DNA of 25,277 nt from Campylobacteraceae bacterium (GCA_027081065.1 JALWLW010000015.1:1-25277); one strand, 5' to 3'; counted from the stretch's first letter, positions 7,476 through 15,878 are shown. Program-made: numbers and translations. Notes: generated from the letters alone by a model not told the origin.

Positions 7476-8045
7476 CTAAATTTTTACACGAGACTCCATG
7501 GCTCTCGTGAGTGATAGTACATCAACATTATCAAGGTCAACACCAGTAGGAACACCTTGAGCAATTTTTGTAAAATTTATATTACTATTAGCTAATTTAT
7601 CTTCTATATAAAGTATCATCGTATCAGTTGCCAAAGAGGGAGGAAACGCAAAAATAATTTCCTCAATTCCACTAACAGCCTCACGTAAATGGTATTCATC
7701 TAAATCACTAAGTTGTGTTACAATATAATAAATTCCCTTATACTGTCCACTCTCTTCAATAGTCAAAATATCTTTTGCACTTTGCACAATACAAAGTGTT
7801 GAAGTATCTCTAAATTCATCAGAACAAATAAAACAGAGTTCATCTTCACTCATATTATGGCATCGCTTACAACGTTGAATAGTATTCACACCCTCTTCAA
7901 TAGCATGAGCTAGTTTCATGCCAGAAAAACTGTTTTCCATGACAATATTGTATGCCATACGAATGGCAGATTTTTTGCCAATACTAGGAAGTTCTTGAAA
8001 AGCTAAGACAAGATTTTCAAAAGCTTCTATTTTATACTTTTTCAT
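7476..8045 (-). CDS. recR: Recombination mediator protein RecR
   Basis: RecR loads RecA in the RecFOR or RecOR pathway of gap repair. The 189 residues show the N-terminal helix-hairpin-helix (LPSIGKKSAIRMAY, 19-32), a four-cysteine zinc finger (Cys59, Cys62, Cys71, Cys74), and a Toprim domain starting TLCIVQSAKDILTIEESGQY. It ends with the conserved IAQGVPTGVDLDNVD and LTRAMESR. It is complete and slightly shorter than E. coli RecR (201). The start is 2 nt from the stop of the Dabb-domain gene, indicating an operon. Confidence 0.94.
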   Translation of the reverse strand: MKKYKIEAFENLVLAFQELPSIGKKSAIRMAYNIVMENSFSGMKLAHAIEEGVNTIQRCKRCHNMSEDELCFICSDEFRDTSTLCIVQSAKDILTIEESGQYKGIYYIVTQLSDLDEYHLREAVSGIEEIIFAFPPSLATDTMILYIEDKLANSNINFTKIAQGVPTGVDLDNVDVLSLTRAMESRVKI

Positions 8046-8047
8046 AT

Positions 8048-8338
8048 TTAAATAACGTAATCAGAAACTTTAGATGCTATTGCCACAGACTTAATAAATG
8101 CTACTACTTCTAAGTGAGCTGGATGAGTGGCATAAGCTTCTAATGCTGATTGATCTTCAAAAGTAGAATAAAGACTCAAATCCATAGCCCTTTCTTCTTG
8201 TGAAAAATTAATGCCAACTTCCATGCTTTTAAGACTAGGAACACTTTGGAGTAAAGCTTCTAACATTGTTTTTGCTTTTTCTAAATTTTCTTTTTTATTT
8301 TCTTCTTGAAAGTCGAACATTACAATATGTCTCACCAT
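8048..8338 (-). CDS. Dabb (stress-responsive alpha/beta barrel) domain protein
   Basis: The 96-residue protein opens with MVRHIVMFDF, contains SMEVGINFSQEERAMDLSLYSTFED and ends with YATHPAHLEVVAFIKSV. That is the whole Dabb ferredoxin-like domain, including the HPxHxxV region. Members form small homodimeric barrels, and most bacterial ones have no assigned reaction. AGGAGC lies 6 nt before the ATG. It is first in a minus-strand operon with recR and is divergent from dnaJ, sharing an AT-rich gap of about 100 bp. Confidence 0.88.
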   Translation of the reverse strand: MVRHIVMFDFQEENKKENLEKAKTMLEALLQSVPSLKSMEVGINFSQEERAMDLSLYSTFEDQSALEAYATHPAHLEVVAFIKSVAIASKVSDYVI

Positions 8339-8438
8339 TAAATAGCTCCTATTTTAAATAATTATATTAACTAGGGATTATAGCTAAAATATGATAGAAT
8401 TCGCCCAATAATTTATAATTAATCACATGGAGAAATTA

Positions 8439-9581
8439 ATGACAGAAATGGACTACTATGAAATTTTAGAAGTAAGCAGAAACTGTAATGATTCTGAACT
8501 AAAAAAATCATATCGTAAACTCGCCATGAAATATCACCCAGATCGTAATCCTGATGACAAAGATGCAGAAGAGAAATTTAAAGCACTTTCAGAAGCTTAT
8601 GAAGTCCTAAAAGATGACAAAAAACGTGCTATCTATGATCAATATGGTAAAGCAGGACTTGAAGGTCGTGGAATGGGTGGAGGTTTTGGTGGAGGTCAAA
8701 ACATGGATGACATTATGGACATGTTTAACTCTATGTTTGGTGGAGGCTTCGGTGGAGGCCGAGCACAACGACGTGACCCTAGCCAAAAATATAACTTAGA
8801 TTTTGAAATTGAACTTCCTCTAAAATTTAATGAAGCCGTCTTTGGTTGTGAGAAAAAAATAGATATTAAATATAAAATTCCATGTAATGATTGTGATGGG
8901 ACAGGGGCTGAAGGTGGAAAGTTAGAGACTTGTGACTACTGTAATGGTCAAGGGCAAGTAGTGATGAAACAAGGCTTTATGTCTTTTACACAACCTTGTC
9001 CAAAATGTCAAGGTGAAGGTCAAAAAGTTTCTTCTTCATGTAGTTCATGTTCAGGAAGAGGTTATCATAATGAACCAGATACGGTTACTGTAAAAATTCC
9101 AGCAGGGGTTGATTCTGGAAATCGTTTACGTGCACAAGGCTATGGAAATGAAAATAAAAATGGACACAGAGGTGACCTCTATTTAACTTTTAATGTAGAA
9201 GCTGATGAACATTTTATCCGTGATGGGGTCAATGTTTACATTGAAGTACCTGTATTTTTTACCCAAGCTGTCTTAGGAGATAATATTACTATTCCTTGTC
9301 TTGATGGAGAATTAGAGCTTGAACTCAAAGTTGGAACAAAAGACAAAGCTCAATTTGCATTTAAAGATGAAGGTATTCCTGATGTACATGGTGGAGGAAA
9401 GGGTCAACTTGTCGCTCAAATAAAAATTATTTATCCTAAAAAATTAACGGATGAGCAAAGAGAACTTTTAAGAAAACTACAAGAGACATTTGGACTAGAA
9501 AGTAAACCCCATACTTCTAAATTTGAAGCTGTTTTTTCAAATGTTAAAGATTGGTTTAGTAGTAGAAAAGCACAAGATTAA
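8439..9581 (+). CDS. dnaJ: Chaperone protein DnaJ
   Basis: DnaJ is the Hsp40 co-chaperone that delivers substrates to DnaK and stimulates its ATPase. The J domain has HPD at residues 33-35. It is followed by a Gly/Phe-rich stretch (about 76-108) and the zinc domain with four CxxCxGxG repeats ([32 protein letters not shown], about 149-208). The two C-terminal beta domains complete the protein. I chose ATG 8439 (380 residues) over the ATG at 8427, because TGGAG at 8428-8432 gives a well-spaced Shine-Dalgarno and the family usually begins close to the DYYEIL motif. The stop lies within a hairpin shared with the convergent downstream gene. Confidence 0.96.
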   Translation: MTEMDYYEILEVSRNCNDSELKKSYRKLAMKYHPDRNPDDKDAEEKFKALSEAYEVLKDDKKRAIYDQYGKAGLEGRGMGGGFGGGQNMDDIMDMFNSMFGGGFGGGRAQRRDPSQKYNLDFEIELPLKFNEAVFGCEKKIDIKYKIPCNDCDGTGAEGGKLETCDYCNGQGQVVMKQGFMSFTQPCPKCQGEGQKVSSSCSSCSGRGYHNEPDTVTVKIPAGVDSGNRLRAQGYGNENKNGHRGDLYLTFNVEADEHFIRDGVNVYIEVPVFFTQAVLGDNITIPCLDGELELELKVGTKDKAQFAFKDEGIPDVHGGGKGQLVAQIKIIYPKKLTDEQRELLRKLQETFGLESKPHTSKFEAVFSNVKDWFSSRKAQD

Positions 9582-9593
9582 ATTTTTAATCTT
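9574..9593. terminator. Symmetric hairpin covering two convergent stop codons
   Basis: AAGATTAA (9574-9581) and TTAATCTT (9586-9593) form an 8-bp stem with a 4-base loop. The left arm holds the dnaJ stop and the right arm holds the stop of the opposite gene. The stem is AT-rich, so termination strength is doubtful, but the position fits a bidirectional terminator. Confidence 0.4.
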
Positions 9594-10380
9594 CTACTCT
9601 TTGAAATAAAATTATCTTATCATTAGTAGGTTCAATATCTGCTGATGAACTTCTACTGTCATAAACAACTACATATATCTCATCATTACTCTTTAAATAA
9701 GAATTTTGACCAAATTCAGTATATGCTGTAGCTCCAATAGAAATTAACGCCTGTTTAGGATAATCACAATCCTTTAAATGCTGAGCAATATCTTCTAGTG
9801 GACCATAATCTTTTTGTTCATTCATTTTTTCAATTAACCAAAATTCTAATTTTTTATAAAAGTAACTATAGCCTAAAAGAGGTGCATCAACTCCATACTC
9901 GTACAATACCCCATCTCGTTTTACAAAAGAACATAGATGAAAATTATCCATAATTCCACCCTCTTCAAACTTATCTATCTCTATCCACTCTTTAGCCATA
10001 CCTTTTGAATAGCTAGACCAAGATTTTTTTTCAGAAATTTTTTTTGCACCTTCTTTTCTAATGGTACAATCATTAAAAGCTGTAAATTTTTTAGCAATTA
10101 GTTTTTCAACTTTAAAGGTTTTATCATAAATAATCTCAAACAATATAGCCACTTCAGGTTCTACTTGAGTATTTGCTTCATAATCTGGTAATTTAAGTAT
10201 TTTATCATCTATAGGATAGAGACCTAAAAATGTTTTGGAATTTGGTAAATAAAAAGGGAAAATACCCTTTGGTGCATTGTCTTCTTTTGTTACAACATCT
10301 TCAAACTCTTTCAACTCTCCAGCTTGTTCCAAATGGTGTGCAAAATTACCAGCAACACCTAAACCTATTGTTTTCCTCAT
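9586..10380 (-). CDS. DUF5718 family protein, possibly fumarylacetoacetase-like
   Basis: The 264-residue soluble protein begins MRKTIGLGVAGNFAHHLEQAG and carries EPEVAILFEI (about 94-103) and KKFTAFNDCTIRKEGAKKI (about 117-135). I recognise this pattern as DUF5718, found in Campylobacterota and some other bacteria. The PEVAILFEI / TAFNDCTIR spacing recalls the metal-binding part of fumarylacetoacetate hydrolase-fold enzymes (PExAxxI and NDVTxR). That suggests a hydrolase-like fold, though no reaction is known. It stands alone, convergent to dnaJ and divergent from the first rhodanese gene. No strong Shine-Dalgarno is seen before the ATG beyond an AAAAGG-like stretch. Confidence 0.7.
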   Translation of the reverse strand: MRKTIGLGVAGNFAHHLEQAGELKEFEDVVTKEDNAPKGIFPFYLPNSKTFLGLYPIDDKILKLPDYEANTQVEPEVAILFEIIYDKTFKVEKLIAKKFTAFNDCTIRKEGAKKISEKKSWSSYSKGMAKEWIEIDKFEEGGIMDNFHLCSFVKRDGVLYEYGVDAPLLGYSYFYKKLEFWLIEKMNEQKDYGPLEDIAQHLKDCDYPKQALISIGATAYTEFGQNSYLKSNDEIYVVVYDSRSSSADIEPTNDKIILFQRVED

Positions 10381-10527
10381 ACTATTATTACCTTTTCTTA
10401 TGTATTACATATAATAACATAATAATAATAAAGCTAATTTAAAGTATTAACAGAAGTTCATATTTTACTAAGAAATATTAAGATAGAATAAATTATAACG
10501 CTAGTATAAAAGAATAGGAGCTTCAAT

Positions 10528-11166
10528 ATGATACCAATAAAGACCCTACTTAGTAGCCTTTTGGCTTCTTCATTATTTATCTCATCACTCAATGCACTTG
10601 AAGTCAACATCACAGAGGGTCTTCCTTATGTTGATGTTGATGTTGATGGTAAACCTGTACGTATTCAAAGAATTCAAGATACTAAGCATAAACTTACTAA
10701 CTCATACTCAAAAACTTCTCGACCTGCTCCACCATTTTCAATTCAACCTTTCCAACCTATTAAAGGTATTGAAACAGTAAGTGAACTAGATGTCATTGAC
10801 TTTCTAAAAAATCAAGTTGCTTATAACAAAGGAGTACTGCTTGACGCACGAATGCCAAAATGGAATAAGGCAGGAACTATTCCTGGCTCAACCAATATCC
10901 CTTTTTCTATTTTAGCTTCTAAAGGCAATGACACTTATATAAAAAAAATATTTTCTCTCATTGGTGTAAAAAGAGAAAAAAATTCATGGAACTTTGAGAA
11001 TGCTCACACCTTACTTGTTTTTGACAATGGTCCATGGTGTCAACAGGGAGTACGGGCAATGCAAAACCTAATTAAATTAGGCTATCCAAAATCTAAAATT
11101 TTATACTATAGAGGTGGAATTCAATATTGGCAAATCTTAGGACTCAATACCATAATACCTAAATAG
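10528..11166 (+). CDS. Exported rhodanese-like protein, copy 1
   Basis: The 212-residue protein has a signal peptide (about 1-23, ending LNA) and a conserved leader region reading RIQDTKHKLTNSYSKTSRP then APPFSIQP (about 48-74). A rhodanese fold follows: LLDAR (104-108), AGTIPGSTNIPF (115-126) and the active loop CQQGVR with Cys171 and Arg176. The CxxGxR loop suggests a working sulfurtransferase or persulfide carrier in the periplasm, but the substrate cannot be read from the sequence. AGGAG (10515-10519) precedes the ATG by 8 nt and TATAAA lies at 10505-10510. A related copy lies at 12287, with a LysM gene between. Confidence 0.8.
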   Translation: MIPIKTLLSSLLASSLFISSLNALEVNITEGLPYVDVDVDGKPVRIQRIQDTKHKLTNSYSKTSRPAPPFSIQPFQPIKGIETVSELDVIDFLKNQVAYNKGVLLDARMPKWNKAGTIPGSTNIPFSILASKGNDTYIKKIFSLIGVKREKNSWNFENAHTLLVFDNGPWCQQGVRAMQNLIKLGYPKSKILYYRGGIQYWQILGLNTIIPK

Positions 11167-11191
11167 ATATCTAACATACAAAGGAGAAAAA

Positions 11192-12208
11192 ATGTTAAAT
11201 AAAGATCAGTACAATCAAGATGAATACAATGACTACTATCGACAAGAAACAGAGGGAGCAGAAATAGGTGGTTCAGACGAAGAGAGTGGAATAATAAGTA
11301 AACTTATTATTTTATTAGTAATTTTAGCTTTAAGTATTGCAGCGTACTTTGGATATAAAACAATCAATAATTCACAATCAGATGAGATTGATAGTTCTTT
11401 ACAAGTATCGGCTGAATCAACATTACCTCAAAATGTACAAAATGATCAAAAAGAGGAGCATGAGAAAATTATTGAGGAAGAATCTATACCAGCAGAAGCT
11501 ATACAAGAAGAGCCAATAAAACAAATAACTATGCCTAAACCTAAAGTTGTCGTTCAAGAAAAAGTAGAAGTCTCTGAACCTAAAAGCACTGAAACTAAAA
11601 CAGCTGTAACAACTCAAGATACCGTAACCAAAGTAGTCAATAATGCAGTAACTACTACACAAGGGAAAATGTCTCCTGAAGAGATAGCTGCTGTTGTTGC
11701 TGCTGTAATGCAACAAATGAATCAAGTAAATAAGTCAACTAGTTCAACTGCTATAAAACAAGATATTACTCTTATGAATGAACTCTCAGATTCAGAAGTT
11801 GATTCTGTTTCAGAAGATCTAATTAAAGAATTAGAAGGTATGGATATTAGTGAAAATACAAAAATTGATAATAGTGAAAAGCAAGTTGATGTCTATAACA
11901 AAGTAAATGTACAAGATGTTTCCGGAGAAGACACACTTAGTCAACTTTCAAATGAAATTAATTCTGTTATAAAAGAAGGTATTGAAAAAGATACTACAGT
12001 TACTTACACACAATCATTAAAAAGTGAAGTAAATGTTCGTAAAAATGAAATGAGAATTATTGTTGTCCGTAAAGGAGATACCTTAGGTAGAATTGCAAAA
12101 AGAGCTTATGGAAATGTAATGGCTTATGAAAAAATCTATAGAGCAAATCCAGAAGTAACAAGACCAGACCGTATTTATATTGGACAAAAACTACGTATTC
12201 CAAACTAA
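11192..12208 (+). CDS. Membrane-anchored LysM-domain protein
   Basis: This 338-residue protein has an acidic, Tyr/Asn-rich N-terminus (1-33) with no signal peptide and a single membrane helix (about 35-55). A long low-complexity Glu/Lys/Val/Thr linker (about 60-285) follows, and a C-terminal LysM domain (about 287-338) reads VVRKGDTLGRIAKRAYGN through YIGQKLRIPN. LysM binds N-acetylglucosamine-containing glycans, so the protein probably spans from the inner membrane to peptidoglycan. An AAAGGAG Shine-Dalgarno lies just upstream and the gap from the rhodanese stop is 25 nt, so the two are probably co-transcribed. The linker includes an Ala/Val/Met-rich helical patch near 160-175. Confidence 0.85.
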   Translation: MLNKDQYNQDEYNDYYRQETEGAEIGGSDEESGIISKLIILLVILALSIAAYFGYKTINNSQSDEIDSSLQVSAESTLPQNVQNDQKEEHEKIIEEESIPAEAIQEEPIKQITMPKPKVVVQEKVEVSEPKSTETKTAVTTQDTVTKVVNNAVTTTQGKMSPEEIAAVVAAVMQQMNQVNKSTSSTAIKQDITLMNELSDSEVDSVSEDLIKELEGMDISENTKIDNSEKQVDVYNKVNVQDVSGEDTLSQLSNEINSVIKEGIEKDTTVTYTQSLKSEVNVRKNEMRIIVVRKGDTLGRIAKRAYGNVMAYEKIYRANPEVTRPDRIYIGQKLRIPN

Positions 12209-12221
12209 TCAATACTCTATC

Positions 12222-12256
12222 AAAAGGTTTAGTTTAGTAGAATAACTAAATCTTTT
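12222..12256 (+). terminator. 13-bp hairpin after the LysM gene
   Basis: AAAAGGTTTAGTT (12222-12234) pairs with AACTAAATCTTTT (12244-12256) over 13 positions including one G-U, with a 9-base loop. The 3' arm ends in a short T run that is the closest thing to a terminator tail. It sits between the LysM gene and the second rhodanese gene and may terminate or attenuate the first transcript. Confidence 0.5.
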
Positions 12257-12286
12257 AAGACTCTTATTATGAAAAAGGTAAAATTT

Positions 12287-12931
12287 ATGAAAAAACTACT
12301 ACTTCTACCACTATTAGCCTCATTTCTTTTAGCTGAAAATGCTAATGTAACAGTTAAAATCACTAAGGATCTTTCACATGTCTATACTACTGACTCCGGA
12401 AAAATAGTTAAAGTAGAACGAATTCAAGACACTAGTAATAGATTAACTGATGACTACACAAAAACATCACGTCCTTGTCCACCATTTTGTATTCAACCTA
12501 CTAAGATTGATCCAGAAATCAATAACTTTGAAGAGTTAGAAATTTTAGATTTTATGCAAAACCAAGTTAAAAATCATACAGGAGTTATTATTGATGCACG
12601 TCTAAAAAGTTGGTTTGAGCTTGAGACTATTCCTTCTGCGATTAATATTCCTTTTCCAATTATGCAAAATGCAACTAAAGAAAAAGCAAAAAGAATTTTT
12701 ACACTTTTGGGAATGACCATTGACCCTGATGGTACATGGAACTTCTCAAAAGTAAAAGAGTTAGCTGTTTTTTGTAATGGTGTTTGGTGTGAACAATCTG
12801 CACACTTTATGAAAGGTATTTTAAAATATAACTATCCTAAAAATAAATTAAACTACTACCGTTCAGGTTTTCAAGGTTGGAAGCTTCTTGGCTTAACAAC
12901 CATTGTTCATAAAGAAATCAAGAAAAAATAA
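12287..12931 (+). CDS. Exported rhodanese-like protein, copy 2 (Cys-rich variant)
   Basis: This 214-residue paralogue of the 10528 gene has a signal peptide (about 1-16), the shared RIQDTSNRLTDDYTKTSRP motif (45-63), and a rhodanese fold with IIDAR (101-105) and an active loop at WCEQSAH. It differs by four cysteines: Cys64 and Cys68 in PCPPFC, and Cys163 and Cys168 at the active site. The loop ends in His rather than Arg and has Ser where copy 1 has Gly. The start at 12287 is preferred over 12269 because AAAAAGG (12272-12278) is well placed for it and nothing precedes 12269. The changed loop suggests a redox or metal role, or altered sulfur transfer. The stop is 4 nt from the convergent dipeptidase gene. 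Confidence 0.78.
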   Translation: MKKLLLLPLLASFLLAENANVTVKITKDLSHVYTTDSGKIVKVERIQDTSNRLTDDYTKTSRPCPPFCIQPTKIDPEINNFEELEILDFMQNQVKNHTGVIIDARLKSWFELETIPSAINIPFPIMQNATKEKAKRIFTLLGMTIDPDGTWNFSKVKELAVFCNGVWCEQSAHFMKGILKYNYPKNKLNYYRSGFQGWKLLGLTTIVHKEIKKK

Positions 12932-12935
12932 TTTT

Positions 12936-13598
12936 CTACTCTACGTTAAAATTAAAATAAGTCTTTTTATAAGACTCATTTTTTAACGTAAAATGCCACC
13001 ACTCCTCAGCATAAGATTTAAACCCATGTTTTAACATAATATTATGTAGTAGCATTCGATTAGCTCTTTGTATACTGCTTAGATCTTTAAAATATACAGC
13101 TGAACTTTTTCCAAAAAAATCAAAACCTGAACCCATGTCCAACGCTTCTTTTGTCAATAGATCAATAATTGTTAAATCAACAGTACTTCCTCTACTATGT
13201 CCTGAACGTTTAGCTATGTATCCATCTCTAAATAAATGTTGCTTTTGAACATTAGGATAATAAATCGCTTTCATTTTTATATCATCTAAATCTTTACTCC
13301 AACGAACAAAATGATCAACTGCCTTTTGAGGTCGATAAGCATCAAAAATCTTTAATCCTAAATTAAAACCATTGAGCTCTTTTTGCACTTGAGTTAGAGC
13401 AATAGTCGCTCGTTTCGTTAAAATAGCTTGAGGAGCTAAATAACCATCAATACGCTTACCTACAAAATTACTTTCTTCATAATACCGTATATCTAATTCA
13501 ACAGTTGGAATTTCTTTTTTTATATAATTAAAATTTTTAGGAAGTGTTGCTTCTACTGAGTTTACTAAACAAAATACAGTCAATAATATTTTTTTCAT
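12936..13598 (-). CDS. Exported D-alanyl-D-alanine dipeptidase (VanX/DdpX type, M15D)
   Basis: M15D zinc peptidases cleave D-Ala-D-Ala. Here a signal peptide (about 1-17) implies a periplasmic enzyme that would recycle cell-wall dipeptide. The motifs are complete: FDAYRP with Arg89, SGHSRGSTVD giving zinc ligands His134 and Asp141, and EEWWHF giving catalytic Glu199 and zinc ligand His202. The 220 residues fit the family. The VanX label says nothing about glycopeptide resistance, because no vanHA-like genes are nearby and Gram-negative homologues are usually scavenging enzymes. A clear Shine-Dalgarno (AAAGGAT) lies just upstream. The 3' coding end carries a nested inverted repeat (12943-12989). 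Confidence 0.9.
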   Translation of the reverse strand: MKKILLTVFCLVNSVEATLPKNFNYIKKEIPTVELDIRYYEESNFVGKRIDGYLAPQAILTKRATIALTQVQKELNGFNLGLKIFDAYRPQKAVDHFVRWSKDLDDIKMKAIYYPNVQKQHLFRDGYIAKRSGHSRGSTVDLTIIDLLTKEALDMGSGFDFFGKSSAVYFKDLSSIQRANRMLLHNIMLKHGFKSYAEEWWHFTLKNESYKKTYFNFNVE

Positions 13599-13682
13599 TT
13601 TTCTATCCTTTAAATACTTAAAAGAATAGATAGAAAAAGATTGATAGAAGCTTAAAAAGTATTATTTGATAAAGTCTTGGAC

Positions 13683-13702
13683 ACTACCCTTACAAGGGTA
13701 GT
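13683..13702 (-). terminator. Hairpin 13 nt after the YfdX gene
   Basis: ACTACCCT (13683-13690) pairs with AGGGTAGT (13695-13702) around a 4-base loop. It lies immediately 3' of the YfdX gene on the minus strand and in front of the dipeptidase gene. No long T run follows, so it may be a weak terminator or a processing or stability hairpin. Confidence 0.45.
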
Positions 13703-13715
13703 ATTCAAACACAAA

Positions 13716-14606
13716 TTATTTATTCTTATCTTCTGTTGCTAAAATTTTACTTTTAAACTCTTTTAGTTTTGTAGAAAGTTCTTTAAAGAGTTTTTCGGCT
13801 TTATTTGGTCCTTTTACCTCTTTTTCTACTTTCTCAATTAACTCATCTAATTGTTTATATGTTGTACTACTTGTACTAACATACCCTAAAGCTTTTGCCT
13901 TATGAAGCTCATCTTTTGCCCAAGCTAAGTGTTTTAATGCTTGTTCTTTGTCTTCTTTAGCAATCTCTGATGCCACATTAACCAACTCTACACCATTAAT
14001 TAAAGGAACAGGAATAATGTGTTGCTCTTTGACAAAAGTATTTAAAGCAATAGCTAATACTCCTTTTGCTTTACTTGGTTGATTATCAATAAGATATTTA
14101 GAAGCTAACTTAAGTGCATCAGGATATGAAACCAATGGTAAACTCACTGTCGTTACATCAATTTCACTTTGAAGAGAAATCAACAATTCACCAGCTTCTT
14201 GCACTTTACCCACATTTAAAAGGGTTCGTACCTCAGCCAATACCCTTTCAACATCTTTGGCTGTACCTATAAAATTTTTAACTACCATTTGATTATTAAT
14301 TGGTAAAAGCTTTGGAACTTTTTCAGATGCTAAAATAGACTCTAACTTTCCTAAAGCCTGTTCAACACTTTTTTTGGCTTCATCTATTTTTTTATTATCA
14401 ATCTGTTTAATCGCTTTAGCTGATAAATCTAATGATTCTAAAGCTTCATTCACTAAGTCTAGCTGATTATCTTTTGCTTCCTTAGTGGCTGTTTTAGTAG
14501 CCTGAATACTCACCTCTTTACTGCTTAAATTTTTAGAAGCATCTGCTGTTGCCAATGAGGTAAAGAGTAATGATGAGACTAAAGTTGAGAGTAATATTTT
14601 TTTCAT
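13716..14606 (-). CDS. YfdX family exported protein
   Basis: The 296 residues start with a signal peptide (about 1-22, ATADA). The mostly helical body reads VNEALESLDLSAKAIKQIDN, then AKKSVEQALGKLESILAS (about 77-94), LLPINNQMVV (about 100-109) and IPVPLINGVELVNVA. I recognise this as YfdX, a helical periplasmic domain. E. coli yfdX is associated with acid and multidrug response regulators, but its biochemical role is unknown. Here the domain carries an extra Lys-rich C-terminal helix. A TATAAT lies about 57 nt upstream of the ATG, with a GTTTAGT/ACTAAAC palindrome (14634-14654) just after it. Its Shine-Dalgarno is AAGGAT. It ends 120 bp before the dipeptidase start, so the two may be in one transcript. 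Confidence 0.8.
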   Translation of the reverse strand: MKKILLSTLVSSLLFTSLATADASKNLSSKEVSIQATKTATKEAKDNQLDLVNEALESLDLSAKAIKQIDNKKIDEAKKSVEQALGKLESILASEKVPKLLPINNQMVVKNFIGTAKDVERVLAEVRTLLNVGKVQEAGELLISLQSEIDVTTVSLPLVSYPDALKLASKYLIDNQPSKAKGVLAIALNTFVKEQHIIPVPLINGVELVNVASEIAKEDKEQALKHLAWAKDELHKAKALGYVSTSSTTYKQLDELIEKVEKEVKGPNKAEKLFKELSTKLKEFKSKILATEDKNK

Positions 14607-14633
14607 TTTAAATCCTTCTTTTATTTAATGATT

Positions 14634-14669
14634 GTTTAGTCTATGTTACTAAACTTAAGAAGAATTATA
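14634..14669 (-). promoter_or_regulatory. YfdX promoter -10 with an adjoining palindrome
   Basis: On the minus strand a perfect TATAAT occupies 14664-14669. Just downstream, GTTTAGT (14634-14640) and ACTAAAC (14648-14654) form a 7-bp palindrome with a 7-base spacer, at the expected transcription start or first bases of the message. It could be an operator, a leader hairpin, or the terminator of the permease gene that ends at 14694. Confidence 0.45.
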
Positions 14670-14693
14670 AACAAAAAGAAGGAGAAAAAAATG

Positions 14694-15815
14694 CTACTTA
14701 AGTTGCATTTTTCTAAAATAAGGGTTTAAAAGATGCCAAGCAATAAAAGCCCAAAGAATAATGCTAGAAACAATGGCTAAAACACCTACATGTTCCCCTA
14801 AATGAACCAAAGATTTTGGGTCAATATCTGAAGCTGAAAACAAATAATCAAGCCCCAAACCAAAAATAATACTCCCCACAATAATAGAACCCAAATAAAT
14901 ATATAAAGAACGTGTACCCAACATCTTTTTAACCACCCCAATGGTCACCGTATTGGTCGCTGGACCTGCTGAAAGAAATACAAAAGCAGCCCCTGCTGAA
15001 ACACCCGAAAGCATTAGTCCTGCTGCAATAGGAAGCGATGCTGTGGCACAAACATACATAGGAACAGCAATAAGAATGACGATTAAATAAGATAACCATG
15101 CATACTCCACTAATACTTCAGAGAGATTAGAAGGAATCGCCACGGTAATTAATGCTCCAATAATAAGTCCCCAAAAAAGTGGCTTAGCTATCTCTTTAAG
15201 CAATGTGCCAAAAGCATAGTTAAAAACACGAATCACAAAATTTTCTTTTGTCGTCGTCGCACAACAACGATTTTCAGAAGAACAACAACTCCCCTCCTCT
15301 TCTTTTGATGCTTGTGGTGCTAAACCAAAAGAAGTTGCTTTTGGGCTATTGAGAGAAAATTTTGCTTTGGTTTGGGTAGACACAGAGGTTTCTCCTATCT
15401 CTTCTTTATCAAAAATATTAGTTAATATTCCTGCTACCATTGCAATTATCATAGAAGTAATGGCACGATAAAGTGTAAATATCCAACCAAATATTCCATA
15501 GGTAGCCATAATAGAGTCTACCCCTGTAATGGGTGTAGAGATAAGAAAAGAGAGTGTTGCTCCTTTTGAAGCACCTGACTTTTTTATACTCGTTGCTAAA
15601 GGAATGACCCCACATGAACAAATAGGCAAAGGAATACCAAAAACAGTAGACTTAATAACTGACCAAACATTCTCTTTACCTAAATGTTTAGTGACTAAAC
15701 TCTCTGGTACTAGCTCATGTAAAATTCCAGCAAAAATTAGCCCAAACAAAATATAGATTGCCATTTCATTGCTAAGGTCAAACAGTGCTTCTATAAAAAG
15801 TACGATATACTCCAT
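14694..15815 (-). CDS. SO_0444-family Cu/Zn efflux permease (DUF318/YraQ-like)
   Basis: The 373-residue inner-membrane permease has two blocks of helices. The first carries PLPICSCGVIPLA with Cys66 and Cys68, the hallmark of this permease family. A soluble loop (about 135-190) contains two CC pairs (Cys177-178 and Cys184-185) likely to bind metal. The second block contains YVCATASLPIAAG and SAGPATNTVTI. Members are called SO_0444 family Cu/Zn efflux transporters, with relatives that move arsenicals. In this neighbourhood copper or zinc is the best guess. AGGAG precedes the ATG by 5 nt. It is divergent from the 15911 gene across 95 bp and lies upstream of YfdX on the same strand. Confidence 0.85.
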   Translation of the reverse strand: MEYIVLFIEALFDLSNEMAIYILFGLIFAGILHELVPESLVTKHLGKENVWSVIKSTVFGIPLPICSCGVIPLATSIKKSGASKGATLSFLISTPITGVDSIMATYGIFGWIFTLYRAITSMIIAMVAGILTNIFDKEEIGETSVSTQTKAKFSLNSPKATSFGLAPQASKEEEGSCCSSENRCCATTTKENFVIRVFNYAFGTLLKEIAKPLFWGLIIGALITVAIPSNLSEVLVEYAWLSYLIVILIAVPMYVCATASLPIAAGLMLSGVSAGAAFVFLSAGPATNTVTIGVVKKMLGTRSLYIYLGSIIVGSIIFGLGLDYLFSASDIDPKSLVHLGEHVGVLAIVSSIILWAFIAWHLLNPYFRKMQLK

Positions 15816-15872
15816 CTCAACTCCTAAATATTAACGTTCTATGGTTATAGCATTTTTTATCTTTTTTTATAG

Positions 15873-15878
15873 TATAAT
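15873..15878 (+). promoter_or_regulatory. -10 box of the 15911 gene
   Basis: A perfect TATAAT is followed 32 bp later by the ATG, in the divergent gap with the permease gene. The upstream region is a T-rich stretch rather than a clear -35, which is common in Campylobacterota. A short palindrome (TTCTAAA/TTTAGAA, 15881-15895) follows directly and may be an operator. Confidence 0.5.

Noticed and set aside
8427..8438. An upstream ATG for dnaJ
   Set aside because: The bases TGGAG in this stretch serve better as Shine-Dalgarno for the ATG at 8439, which gives the usual short N-terminus before the J domain.
12936..13598. Vancomycin-resistance gene because of the VanX-type motifs
   Set aside because: No vanH, vanA or regulatory genes are nearby and the host appears Gram-negative. 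A secreted D-Ala-D-Ala dipeptidase for peptide recycling is more likely.
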